Positions 32,932 to 40,077 of a stretch of 64,000 bases of DNA are shown piece after piece. The notes below the pieces were generated by a model. The model ran no database searches and was not told where the DNA came from. It saw nothing but the letters and a program-made list of their open reading frames with translations. Positions within the stretch are counted from its first letter, which is position 1. Each line of letters starts with the position of its first letter. Both the position numbers and the translations under genes were made by a program. This DNA comes from Bacteroidales bacterium WCE2008. GTDB lineage: Bacteria > Bacteroidota > Bacteroidia > Bacteroidales > UBA932. Where the stretch lies: contig FUZM01000004.1 of the NCBI GenBank assembly GCA_900167925.1, positions 62,001 through 126,000 of the forward strand, read 5' to 3'.

Positions 32932-35394
32932 TTATTTATTTTTTGTGAAGAATTCCGTCCTTGCTGCCCACCACTCGGGAAATTGCTCCAGATGGTGGCC
33001 TGAGACAGGAACGCAAAGCCATTGTTTATCTGTAGTAATATGGTTATATCCCGAAAAATTGGTATGAGGAGGACAGACGGGATCCTGCAGGCCGAAACCC
33101 ATAAGCACAGGACAACCTATCCTGTCCGTAAAGTTCTTCACGTCGAAATAAGACAGGGTCTTATAAAGTTCGTCTTCAGAAATGCCCTGAGCCTTTGCCG
33201 CCGAGAGCACTTCCCCGCCCGGCCAGTCTGCGATGGCGAAATAGTCCGGGAAATCGGAAAGGAAAGGCACGAACGGAGCGATTGCGCGGAGACGGTTGTC
33301 CAGAGATGCAGCTATCAGGGTAAATGCTCCGCCCTGACTTCCGCCTTCGGCGTAGATATGGTCCGGATCAGTCTGAGGAAGAGAAGAGACGAAATCAATG
33401 GCCCGCACACAGTCCAGATATGCGCCTCTGTAATAATACGAGTCCTTATCGGCGAGTCCTCTTGTCACCCAGCCTTGTCCCGGAGTCTTGTTGAAACCCT
33501 GGTCGCGGACGCTGAGAGTGAACTCGATCATATCCGGTTCCGCCGACGGGTCAGCGAACCAGACGTCCGAACCGTAGCCCATATACGATATCCTGGCAGC
33601 GAATTTTCCCTCTTTGTTCGGAAGATAAAGCAGACCGGCGATCTCTTTGCCACCGAAAGACTTCATATCAACCCTGTAGGCAGTCCTGTCAGCGTTTGAA
33701 TGATCCTTCAACGGAGTCATCCTGGCATTCATCGGGACCATGGCAAGCTGCCTGAGGTTGTCTTCCCAGAATTCATCGAAATCAGGCTGTTTATCCTGAG
33801 GAGATACTATCTTCTCAGGATCACAGCCGACACAGAAGTTTTCATCAAGCGGGTCATTCTCGTTCAGGCTGACACACACCTTATAAAAGCCTGGGGCTAG
33901 TCCAAGATCGAAATCCAGAGTATCGGCACCTTTGCCGAGACGGGCTTTCTTTCCTGAGACCGACACTGAAACCCCTTTGTCTGTTGACACCCGCACATAA
34001 ACCGGGACACTTCCCTTGAAACCATTCTGAGACTGTACAGCAACTCTGAGTGGTTTCTGGTCTCCGGTAGTGAACATCCAATCATTTTCAAGCACTGCGC
34101 TTGCATTAGCCACGGCAGAAAGTCTCGCCGTTGTATGTCTTATAATAGCAAGGGTACTGTAATCGTCGGCGAATACAGAATTGAGCCCCTGTTCTTCCTG
34201 GGCCGGATCTCCGGCGTAATCGTCTCCTTCCTGCCAATATCTGTGGGCAGGCACCGCAAGACCTCCCCAGCTCCAGAAATTGGCGCCGGCGAGTCTGCCG
34301 CCATTTTTCTGATTCTCCATGACCTTGGAGAAAACGTATCTGTAATAGCGGTCGCGGCCGCTTACGGGAGTCCCTTTGGCAAACTGCATATCATCTCTCG
34401 GGAAGCCGAATTCCTCGATCACGAGAGGCTTGCCCAGACTCTCGGCCACCTCCAGATGGGCGTCGATGTATCTCCCGGTATTCTCCTCGGCTCTTTCTAT
34501 ATCCTGCTGAGGGGATTCCTTTCCTACCCAGCTCCAGTTGTATGGCCATATATGGGCGGTAATATAATCAATGTCAGTACATTCATTCAGCCGGCGGAAG
34601 AGCGCCGGATTCTCTTCGCAGCCCCATATACCCTCATTGCCGGTAGAAACCATATGATTAGGGTCTATCGATTTGATTATCGAGGCAGCGCGCCATATCC
34701 ATGATACGAATCCGTCCTGGACGGCAGGATCGGAGGAGAAACAGCGCGGCTCGTTGCCGATCTGCCATGAGAATATCGCCGGATCCTCGCTATAAGGCTT
34801 TCCGGTAATGCTGTTGACTCTTGAAACTACAGTGCGGAGATGATTCTCGAAGAGTTCCTGCGCCCTGGCGTTCGTCGCATACTGGGCCATCTGCTCCATA
34901 AAAGGACCATATCCTCCGACTGAAGGAATTATCGCCTTGCCGGCTCCAGCCCATTCGAGGTACATGCCATAACCGCCGGACCATTCCCAGGAATTATTGA
35001 TATAGAGGACAGCCCTCATGTTCCTTTTCCCAAGTTCGGCCATAAGGTAGTCCAGACCTTCGAAGACCTTTTCGTCATAGACGCCCGGTTCCTTCTGCAG
35101 GGTCGGATAGACTCTAGTCGCCACCCCGTCGGGGCCGTCGCTGCCTACCAGTACGCGGAGGTTGTCCAGTCCGAGGGCATGCAGGGAATCAAGTTCGGCG
35201 GCAAGCCTGCTTCTGTCACCATATTCGGAGCCGAGAAGTCCTCCGTACCAGAAATTTGTACCGATATAATAATAGGGGTGACCATCAACGACAAAAGAGC
35301 CATCGTCAACTTTGACGATGTCCATTTTCATAGGCTGACACGAAAGAATCGCGAAAAGGGCGATAAACAGTGCCGGGAATAATCTTTTAATCAT
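32932..35394 (-). CDS. GH5-CE7 fusion: beta-mannanase with acetyl esterase
   Basis: First gene of the mannan operon, an 820-residue lipoprotein (signal MIKRLFPALFIALFAILSC, Cys19). Residues about 25-430 form a GH5 domain of GH5_7 type: acid/base Glu215 in WQIGNEPR and nucleophile Glu328 in VIEEFG. After a beta-rich linker (430-525), residues 530-815 are a CE7/AXE1 acetyl esterase with Ser686 in GGSQGG, Asp771 in GLQDPVCPP and His800/801 in SGHH. One chain could thus deacetylate and cut acetylated glucomannan. The start at 35394 is decided by the promoter at 35434-35465; the ATG at 35445 would lie upstream of the transcription start. Confidence 0.9.
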   Translation of the reverse strand: MIKRLFPALFIALFAILSCQPMKMDIVKVDDGSFVVDGHPYYYIGTNFWYGGLLGSEYGDRSRLAAELDSLHALGLDNLRVLVGSDGPDGVATRVYPTLQKEPGVYDEKVFEGLDYLMAELGKRNMRAVLYINNSWEWSGGYGMYLEWAGAGKAIIPSVGGYGPFMEQMAQYATNARAQELFENHLRTVVSRVNSITGKPYSEDPAIFSWQIGNEPRCFSSDPAVQDGFVSWIWRAASIIKSIDPNHMVSTGNEGIWGCEENPALFRRLNECTDIDYITAHIWPYNWSWVGKESPQQDIERAEENTGRYIDAHLEVAESLGKPLVIEEFGFPRDDMQFAKGTPVSGRDRYYRYVFSKVMENQKNGGRLAGANFWSWGGLAVPAHRYWQEGDDYAGDPAQEEQGLNSVFADDYSTLAIIRHTTARLSAVANASAVLENDWMFTTGDQKPLRVAVQSQNGFKGSVPVYVRVSTDKGVSVSVSGKKARLGKGADTLDFDLGLAPGFYKVCVSLNENDPLDENFCVGCDPEKIVSPQDKQPDFDEFWEDNLRQLAMVPMNARMTPLKDHSNADRTAYRVDMKSFGGKEIAGLLYLPNKEGKFAARISYMGYGSDVWFADPSAEPDMIEFTLSVRDQGFNKTPGQGWVTRGLADKDSYYYRGAYLDCVRAIDFVSSLPQTDPDHIYAEGGSQGGAFTLIAASLDNRLRAIAPFVPFLSDFPDYFAIADWPGGEVLSAAKAQGISEDELYKTLSYFDVKNFTDRIGCPVLMGFGLQDPVCPPHTNFSGYNHITTDKQWLCVPVSGHHLEQFPEWWAARTEFFTKNK

Positions 35395-35427
35395 GCGGTT
35401 TATCGATAAATCCATACTTGTCTGAGT

Positions 35428-35452
35428 ACGTTGCAAATTTAGCATGCAACGT
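35428..35452. promoter_or_regulatory. Candidate operator overlapping the mannan promoter
   Basis: Inverted repeat ACGTTGCA (35428-35435) and TGCAACGT (35445-35452) with a 9 bp spacer that contains most of the -7 box (35434-35441). A dimeric protein bound here would compete with RNA polymerase. A 10 bp palindrome ACAAATTTGT (35467-35476) lies just upstream of the -33 box. Confidence 0.6.
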
Positions 35453-35465
35453 TTTACCCAACAAA
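35434..35465 (-). promoter_or_regulatory. Promoter of the mannan operon, TTTG-N20-TAAATTTG
   Basis: Minus strand: TTTG at 35462-35465, 20 bp spacer, TAAATTTG at 35434-35441. Start of transcription expected near 35427, giving a leader of about 33 nt before the ATG at 35394. Confidence 0.8.
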
Positions 35466-35500
35466 TACAAATTTGTCAATAACCGATACTATTTTGCACG

Positions 35501-36385
35501 TTATACAAAAACCTTGTTCTTCTTGAACAGAGTCCTGAATTCGCGAGGCGTATAGCCTCTTTTCGACTTGAAAAGACGATTGAAATTCGACAGGTTGTTG
35601 AACCCGCAGCTATAGCAGATCTCGGAGATATTCTGGGTGGTGTCGACCAGCAGCCTTGCCGCATTCCCGAGGCGGATGTCAATGATATAGTCTATCACCG
35701 TCTTCCCGGTCCTGCTCTTGAAAAAACGGCTGAACGCCGACGGGCTCATGCCTACCATTTCCGCCAATTCTTCAAGGGTAATGTTTTCCGCGAAATGGTC
35801 TCCGACATATTGCTTGATCTTCTGCACCCGGCGGCTTTCCTTGTCGGCATCGTTATGGGCGAATGACGTGCTGGCCAGTATCCTGGAGTCACCCGCCAGG
35901 GAAAGGTCATAAAGCAGCCTCATAAAGTGCTGGAACTGATCGAATTTATCTATTTCCGACGGCAGGGCGTCAAGAAGCGAATACACTTTCATTATGGCCG
36001 CCAGCGAAAAGGTCAGCCCGTTCCTCGCCTGCTCGAACATATGCTGTATCGAAGAGAACTGGTTTCTCATCATGAGGCCGCTGGAGAATATCTCCGGATC
36101 GAACTGGATAGTGATCTCGCGTACGTCCTCGGAGGTACAGTTGCCCTGCTCCCAGGCATGTTCAAGATCCCCGCCGGCAATCAGCGTAAGCTCATATTCT
36201 CCTATCTCTTCGACACTGTCGCCTACGACTCGCCGGACGCCCTTGCCATGCTCGATGAAGTTTAGTTCGTATTCCCTGTGCCTGTGGAGAGGGAATACGA
36301 ATTCGGTCTTATGTCTCTCGACTATGTAGAAGCAGTCCCTGTCCGAAAGAGGTGTTATTTCCGTTATTACCGAGGTCATATCCAT
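35501..36385 (-). CDS. AraC family transcriptional regulator with cupin sensor domain
   Basis: A 294-residue regulator. Residues about 25-150 form a cupin-like ligand domain (FVFPLHRHREYELNFIEHG). The last 100 residues contain two helix-turn-helix units: LEELAEMVGMSPSAFSRFFKS and ISEICYSCGFNNLSNFNRLFK, followed by the AraC signature GYTPREFR. It sits just upstream of the mannan operon on the same strand and is the likely regulator of it, sensing a sugar or oligosaccharide; this is unusual beside the hybrid two-component systems common in Bacteroides. ATG at 36385 is used; 36379 is also possible. A -7-like box TATATTTG is at 36406-36413. Confidence 0.9.
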   Translation of the reverse strand: MDMTSVITEITPLSDRDCFYIVERHKTEFVFPLHRHREYELNFIEHGKGVRRVVGDSVEEIGEYELTLIAGGDLEHAWEQGNCTSEDVREITIQFDPEIFSSGLMMRNQFSSIQHMFEQARNGLTFSLAAIMKVYSLLDALPSEIDKFDQFQHFMRLLYDLSLAGDSRILASTSFAHNDADKESRRVQKIKQYVGDHFAENITLEELAEMVGMSPSAFSRFFKSRTGKTVIDYIIDIRLGNAARLLVDTTQNISEICYSCGFNNLSNFNRLFKSKRGYTPREFRTLFKKNKVFV

Positions 36386-36405
36386 CAACTTATATTATCA
36401 CTAGG

Positions 36406-36413
36406 CAAATATA
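36406..36413 (-). promoter_or_regulatory. -7 box TATATTTG for the AraC gene
   Basis: Matches TAnnTTTG on the minus strand, 20 bp before the ATG. No TTTG at the correct distance. The 123 bp between this gene and tadA holds both divergent promoters. Confidence 0.45.
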
Positions 36414-36471
36414 TGATAAAAATGTCAAAAAAGTATCATTTCGCAAATTTTCTTAATTGTTTTATTAACTA

Positions 36472-36500
36472 TTGGGATTGTCCAAGAATTGCTATCTTTG
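36472..36500 (+). promoter_or_regulatory. tadA promoter, TTG-N18-TATCTTTG
   Basis: TTG(G) at 36472-36475 and TATCTTTG at 36493-36500. Transcription would start within a few bases of the ATG at 36509, so the mRNA is nearly leaderless. Confidence 0.65.
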
Positions 36501-36508
36501 CTGTAATT

Positions 36509-36943
36509 ATGGAAAAAGACGAGCTATATATGAAGGAAGCTCTGCGCGAGGCGCAGGCGGCCCTGGCCGAGGATGAAATCCCGATCGGGGCAGTAATCGT
36601 ATGCAAAGGCCGGATCGTGGGAAAGGGTCACAATATGACCGAACGTTTACATGATCCTACGGCCCATGCCGAGATGATAGCCATCACCGCCGCTACGGAG
36701 GCGCTCGGAGGCAAATACCTCAACGAATGCACGCTCTACGTCACGGTCGAGCCGTGTCCGATGTGCGCCGGAGCGCTGAACTGGGCCCAGATCGGCCGGA
36801 TCGTCTATGGAGCGATCGATCCGAAACGGGGGCACTCGCTTTTCACTCCTTCGCTGCTGCATCCGAAGACCGAGGTCGAGGCAGGAGTGCTCGCAGAGGA
36901 ATGCGGTTCCATGGTGACGGAGTTTTTCAAGAAAAAAAGATAA
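36509..36943 (+). CDS. tadA: tRNA-specific adenosine deaminase
   Basis: Deaminates adenosine 34 to inosine in the wobble position of tRNA-Arg(ACG). The 144-residue protein carries the zinc deaminase motifs HAEMIA (His and catalytic Glu) and EPCPMCAGAL (two zinc cysteines), plus DEIPIGAVIVCKG and NMTERLHDPTAHAE. The ATG at 36509 gives the normal length; the open frame extends upstream but crosses the promoter. It stands alone, followed after 16 bp by the TSCPD gene on the same strand. Confidence 0.94.
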   Translation: MEKDELYMKEALREAQAALAEDEIPIGAVIVCKGRIVGKGHNMTERLHDPTAHAEMIAITAATEALGGKYLNECTLYVTVEPCPMCAGALNWAQIGRIVYGAIDPKRGHSLFTPSLLHPKTEVEAGVLAEECGSMVTEFFKKKR

Positions 36944-36959
36944 AAAACGGACTACAACA

Positions 36960-37253
36960 ATGACAGGAGACGACTACAAGATCATCAGCGACACCACCGA
37001 GAACGGTGTCAGACACATAACGGCCATCCCGAGCAGCCTGGTATGCAGCCAGCAGATCGATTTCGACATAATAGACGGCAAGATCCGCAATCTCGCATAC
37101 GTGCGGGGCTGCAACGGTAATCTTCAGGCGATCGGCCGTCTCGTCGAGGGCATGGACATAAAAAAAGTAGTTGACACTCTTTCGGGCGTCAACTGCAATT
37201 TCCGCGGTACATCCTGCACGGACCAGCTTGCAAGGATTCTTTCGAGTCTCTAG
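36960..37253 (+). CDS. TSCPD domain protein of the TIGR03905 type
   Basis: A 97-residue protein resembling the TSCPD domain found at the C-terminus of some vitamin B12-dependent ribonucleotide reductases. The key segment is NFRGTSCTDQLARIL, with further cysteines in SSLVCSQQ, YVRGCNGN and GVNCNF that could bind a metal. The stand-alone version is common in anaerobes; its function is not known. Cotranscribed with tadA. Its 3' end overlaps the convergent peptidase gene by 4 bp. Confidence 0.85.
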   Translation: MTGDDYKIISDTTENGVRHITAIPSSLVCSQQIDFDIIDGKIRNLAYVRGCNGNLQAIGRLVEGMDIKKVVDTLSGVNCNFRGTSCTDQLARILSSL

Positions 37254-37924
37254 CGTCGCCTGGCCATGGCAATGTAGTAGATTAATGTCGCTATCGAACC
37301 GATGGCGGCAATGACGTATGTATATGCAGCCCATTTGAGGGCATCGACAGCTTTCGCTTTTGTAGCGGGACCTGTTATCCCGGCCTTGTCGAGCCATTGC
37401 ACGGCTCTGGCGCTGGCGTTGATTTCCACAGGAAGTGTCACGACGCTGAACAAGGTCGTCAAGGCAAACATGGCGATTCCGAGATACAGGAGGGTCGGAG
37501 TAATCTTGATGATCATTACGCCAATAAGAAGTACCCACTGCACGGCATTGCTGGAGAATGAGACTACCGGAACGAGGGCCGATCTCAGTTTCAGCGGAGC
37601 ATATCCCGTGGCATGCTGCACTACATGGCCACATTCATGGGCTGCAACAGCCGCAGCGGCTACCGAATTGCCGTAATAGACTTCTTCGCTGAGGTTGACT
37701 GTCTTGTTGACAGGGTTGTAATGGTCTGTCAGCTTTCCTTTGATGCAGGTAATAGAGACATCGGTTATGCCATGGTCTTCCAACATTTTGGCAGCGACCT
37801 GCGCTCCGGTCAGTCCGGAATGCAATCCCACCTTCGAATATTTATTGAATTTACTGTTCAGAACCTGCTGAATCACAAAGCTCAGCACCATCACAGCAAT
37901 GATAATAAACCAAATCATATCCAT
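37250..37924 (-). CDS. Membrane zinc metallopeptidase (PF04298 type)
   Basis: A 224-residue membrane protein with the zinc motif HECGH in AAHECGHVVQHATGY near residue 118. One N-terminal helix (MIWFIIIAVMVLSFVIQQVL) and two or three helices in the C-terminal half (VLLIGVMIIKITPTLLYLGI, AAYTYVIAAIGSIATLIYYI) place the active site at the membrane. The family is widespread; its substrates are unknown. The upstream 358 bp gap to alr contains element copy C. A clear promoter for this gene is not seen. Confidence 0.88.
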   Translation of the reverse strand: MDMIWFIIIAVMVLSFVIQQVLNSKFNKYSKVGLHSGLTGAQVAAKMLEDHGITDVSITCIKGKLTDHYNPVNKTVNLSEEVYYGNSVAAAAVAAHECGHVVQHATGYAPLKLRSALVPVVSFSSNAVQWVLLIGVMIIKITPTLLYLGIAMFALTTLFSVVTLPVEINASARAVQWLDKAGITGPATKAKAVDALKWAAYTYVIAAIGSIATLIYYIAMARRR

Positions 37925-37997
37925 AAAATTTTAACAATCCTTCTGGTTGCTTCCAAATCCATGCCAACCTCTCACTTGCCGTCAGCGTCATAGTTAA

Positions 37998-38160
37998 TGG
38001 CGGGAATCCTCTGGTCTCGGCGAGCGTGGCCACCCTCGGCCACGTTAGAGGGAGGGGCCCGATGGATACAAGTTCTGCGGAGCAGGACGAAGTAGACATT
38101 GGGAGGGATGAAGCCGACAGAGTCGGCGGAACAGAGCCGAGACCACGAGGATTCCCGCCA
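37998..38160 (+). repeat. Structured intergenic element, copy C (163 bp)
   Basis: Arms 37998-38021 and 38136-38160 pair over 24 bp with one bulged C (38146). Core: hairpin CGTGGCC/GGCCACG (38025-38031/38038-38044), loop ACCCTC whose last five bases can pair with GAGGG 38048-38052, and GGGAGGGGCCC (38050-38060). Then hairpin GTTCTGC-GGA-GCAGGAC (38072-38088, one T.G pair), GGGAGGG (38101-38107) and hairpin GCCGAC-AGA-GTCGGC (38113-38127). Together with the D-related hairpin after it, the element fills most of the gene-free stretch 37925-38282. Confidence 0.88.
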
Positions 38161-38167
38161 AAGCAGA

Positions 38168-38187
38168 CGCTGTCGGCGGCGACAGCG
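38168..38187. repeat. Perfect 8 bp hairpin, related by a 13-mer to element D
   Basis: CGCTGTCG-GCGG-CGACAGCG, starting 7 nt after copy C. Its part 38175-38187 is the reverse complement of 18489-18501 in element D, which lies in the same position relative to copy B. Confidence 0.6.
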
Positions 38188-38255
38188 GACGTACTGCAAG
38201 GGTCTTTACGGGGAAAGAAATGCGAAAAACTGTAACCTATGTCGGAGAAATTTGA

Positions 38256-38263
38256 TAAATTTG
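38256..38263 (+). promoter_or_regulatory. -7 box TAAATTTG for alr
   Basis: Matches TAnnTTTG, 19 bp before the alr ATG. No TTTG at the usual distance upstream. Confidence 0.5.
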
Positions 38264-38282
38264 TATTCTAAATTGATGTGGA

Positions 38283-39395
38283 ATGAACAGGGTTGATGAT
38301 TTTTCAAGGCTGGAGCTGAACCTGACAGGATGTATGGAAAACTACAGATACTTCAGGTCCAAACTGGAGCAGACGACTAAATTACTTGTACTCGTAAAGG
38401 CAAATGCTTACGGGCACGGAGCCGTCGAATTCGCAGCCATGATGCAGCGTGCAGGCGCCAACTACCTCGCAGTCGCCTACCCTGTCGAAGGCATGGAACT
38501 CCGCAAAGCCGGTATCAGCCTCCCGATCCTCGTCCTGACCGCAGGCACAGACTTCTTCAACGAAATCATCGACAACCGCCTCGAGCCGGGAATCCCGAAC
38601 CTGTACGCCCTCAAGATACTCTGCGGAATACTCAAAGAACGCGGCATCAAGGATTATCCGGTCCATATCAAACTCGACACCGGAATGCACCGTCTCGGGT
38701 TCATGACGAGCGAACTCCAGGATCTCACCGACTTCCTCAAGACCTGCGAAGAAGTCAAAGTCAAGTCCGTATATTCACACCTTGCAGTATCCGAAGACCC
38801 TGAGCAGGACGAATTCACCCTCGGCCAGATCGGCATGTTCAAGACAAACGCCGACAGGATCACCTCCGAGATAGGCTACAAGCCGATGTACCATATCCTC
38901 AACTCCGCCGGAATCGAAAGATTCCCGCAATACCAGTTCGACATGGTACGCCTCGGAATCGGTATCTACGGAATCAGCGCCCTGCCAGATGTCCGCCTCG
39001 CCCACGTCGCGTCCCTCAAATGCAAGATATTGCAGATAAAGACCCTCAAACCGGAAGACGGCACGATAGGCTACGGAAGATACGGCCATATCGCCCCTGA
39101 AGGCACCGTAATCGCCACGATTCCGGTAGGATACGCCGACGGCATCGACCGCCATCTCGGACGCGGTCACGCCTCATTCTCCGTCAACGGGCACAGAGCG
39201 CCGACGATCGGGAACATCTGCATGGACATGTGCATGCTTGATGTGACAGGAATTGACGCCAAAGTCGGAGACACCGTGACTATCTTCGGAGAAGACCCTA
39301 CAGTCAACGAACTCGCCGACATTCTCGGGACAATCCCTTACGAAATTCTCACTAGTGTCCCTAGACGTATAGAGAGAATTGTTGTCCGCAAATAA
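38283..39395 (+). CDS. alr: Alanine racemase
   Basis: Pyridoxal-phosphate enzyme that makes D-alanine for peptidoglycan. The PLP lysine is in LLVLVKANAYGHGAVEFA near residue 40. The C-terminal domain has IPVGYADGIDR with the tyrosine region typical of the family, NICMDMCMLDVTG, and VPRRIERIVVRK at the end. The 370 residues are the normal length for a stand-alone enzyme; in many Bacteroidetes a MurF-Alr fusion also exists, but no MurF is attached here. Confidence 0.95.
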   Translation: MNRVDDFSRLELNLTGCMENYRYFRSKLEQTTKLLVLVKANAYGHGAVEFAAMMQRAGANYLAVAYPVEGMELRKAGISLPILVLTAGTDFFNEIIDNRLEPGIPNLYALKILCGILKERGIKDYPVHIKLDTGMHRLGFMTSELQDLTDFLKTCEEVKVKSVYSHLAVSEDPEQDEFTLGQIGMFKTNADRITSEIGYKPMYHILNSAGIERFPQYQFDMVRLGIGIYGISALPDVRLAHVASLKCKILQIKTLKPEDGTIGYGRYGHIAPEGTVIATIPVGYADGIDRHLGRGHASFSVNGHRAPTIGNICMDMCMLDVTGIDAKVGDTVTIFGEDPTVNELADILGTIPYEILTSVPRRIERIVVRK

Positions 39396-39411
39396 TTTTT
39401 TCGTATATTTG
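39382..39411 (+). promoter_or_regulatory. Promoter of tRNA-Gln (and dj-1), TTG-N19-TATATTTG
   Basis: TTG at 39382-39384, 19 bp spacer, TATATTTG at 39404-39411. The -33 box lies inside the last codons of alr. Transcription would start about 2 nt before the tRNA. Confidence 0.8.
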
Positions 39412-39419
39412 CACCCCAC

Positions 39420-39493
39420 TGAGGTATGGTGTAATGGTAGCACTAGGGATTTTGGTTCCCTCAGTAGAGGTTCGAACCCTCTTACCTCAACCA
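39420..39493 (+). tRNA. tRNA-Gln(UUG)
   Basis: Acceptor stem TGAGGTA/TACCTCA, D arm with TGGTAGCA, anticodon stem AGGGA/TCCCT with loop TTTTGGT giving anticodon TTG, and T loop TTCGAAC. Discriminator A39490 and an encoded CCA at 39491-39493. The next gene begins 11 nt later. Confidence 0.96.
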
Positions 39494-39504
39494 ATCTAAA
39501 CCAC

Positions 39505-40077
39505 ATGAGCATCATGGGAAAGGCATACATCTTCCTGGCTGACGGTTTCGAAGAGACCGAAGCCCTCGCGACACTCGACATTCTCCGCAGAGGTAAAATC
39601 GAAGCATACACAGTATCAATCACCGAAGAAGTCTATATCACCAGCTCCCACGGAGTAACGGTGGTGGCAGACATGGGCCGCTCCGACTTCAGCGAAATAG
39701 ATATCGAAGAAAAAGACGCCATGATCTTCCCGGGAGGAATGCCAGGCTCGAAGAAACTCGCAGCAGACACCCCGCTCATCGGTCTGATGAACGTCCACTA
39801 CGGCAACGGAGGCATTGTAGCCGCAATCTGCGCCGCCCCGGGCCTCGTCGCCACCCAGATCAAGGGAATCGAAGGCAAGAAAGCCACCTGCTTTGACGGC
39901 TTCGAAGAGTACCTCGCCGCCAGCGGAATGGAATACGTAAAAGCCCCGGCAGTTACCGACGGCCAGCTCATCACCGGCAGAGGCGCAGCCTTCGCGATAG
40001 ACTTCGGACTCGCCATCCTCGAAAAGATGGGAGGCAAAGAGGCCGCAGCAAAGGTAAAAGCAGCCCTACTTATTTAA
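39505..40077 (+). CDS. DJ-1/PfpI family protein
   Basis: A 190-residue protein of the DJ-1 class (protein deglycase or stress-protection type; exact reaction debated). It has the nucleophile elbow AAICAAPGLVA with Cys near residue 108, MIFPGGMPGS, and the glutamate in FLADGFEETEA that tunes the cysteine. It starts 11 nt after tRNA-Gln and has no promoter of its own in between, so it is probably cotranscribed with the tRNA. Its end overlaps the convergent DUF5106 gene by 12 bp. ATG 39514 (MGKAYIF) is an alternative start. Confidence 0.92.
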   Translation: MSIMGKAYIFLADGFEETEALATLDILRRGKIEAYTVSITEEVYITSSHGVTVVADMGRSDFSEIDIEEKDAMIFPGGMPGSKKLAADTPLIGLMNVHYGNGGIVAAICAAPGLVATQIKGIEGKKATCFDGFEEYLAASGMEYVKAPAVTDGQLITGRGAAFAIDFGLAILEKMGGKEAAAKVKAALLI

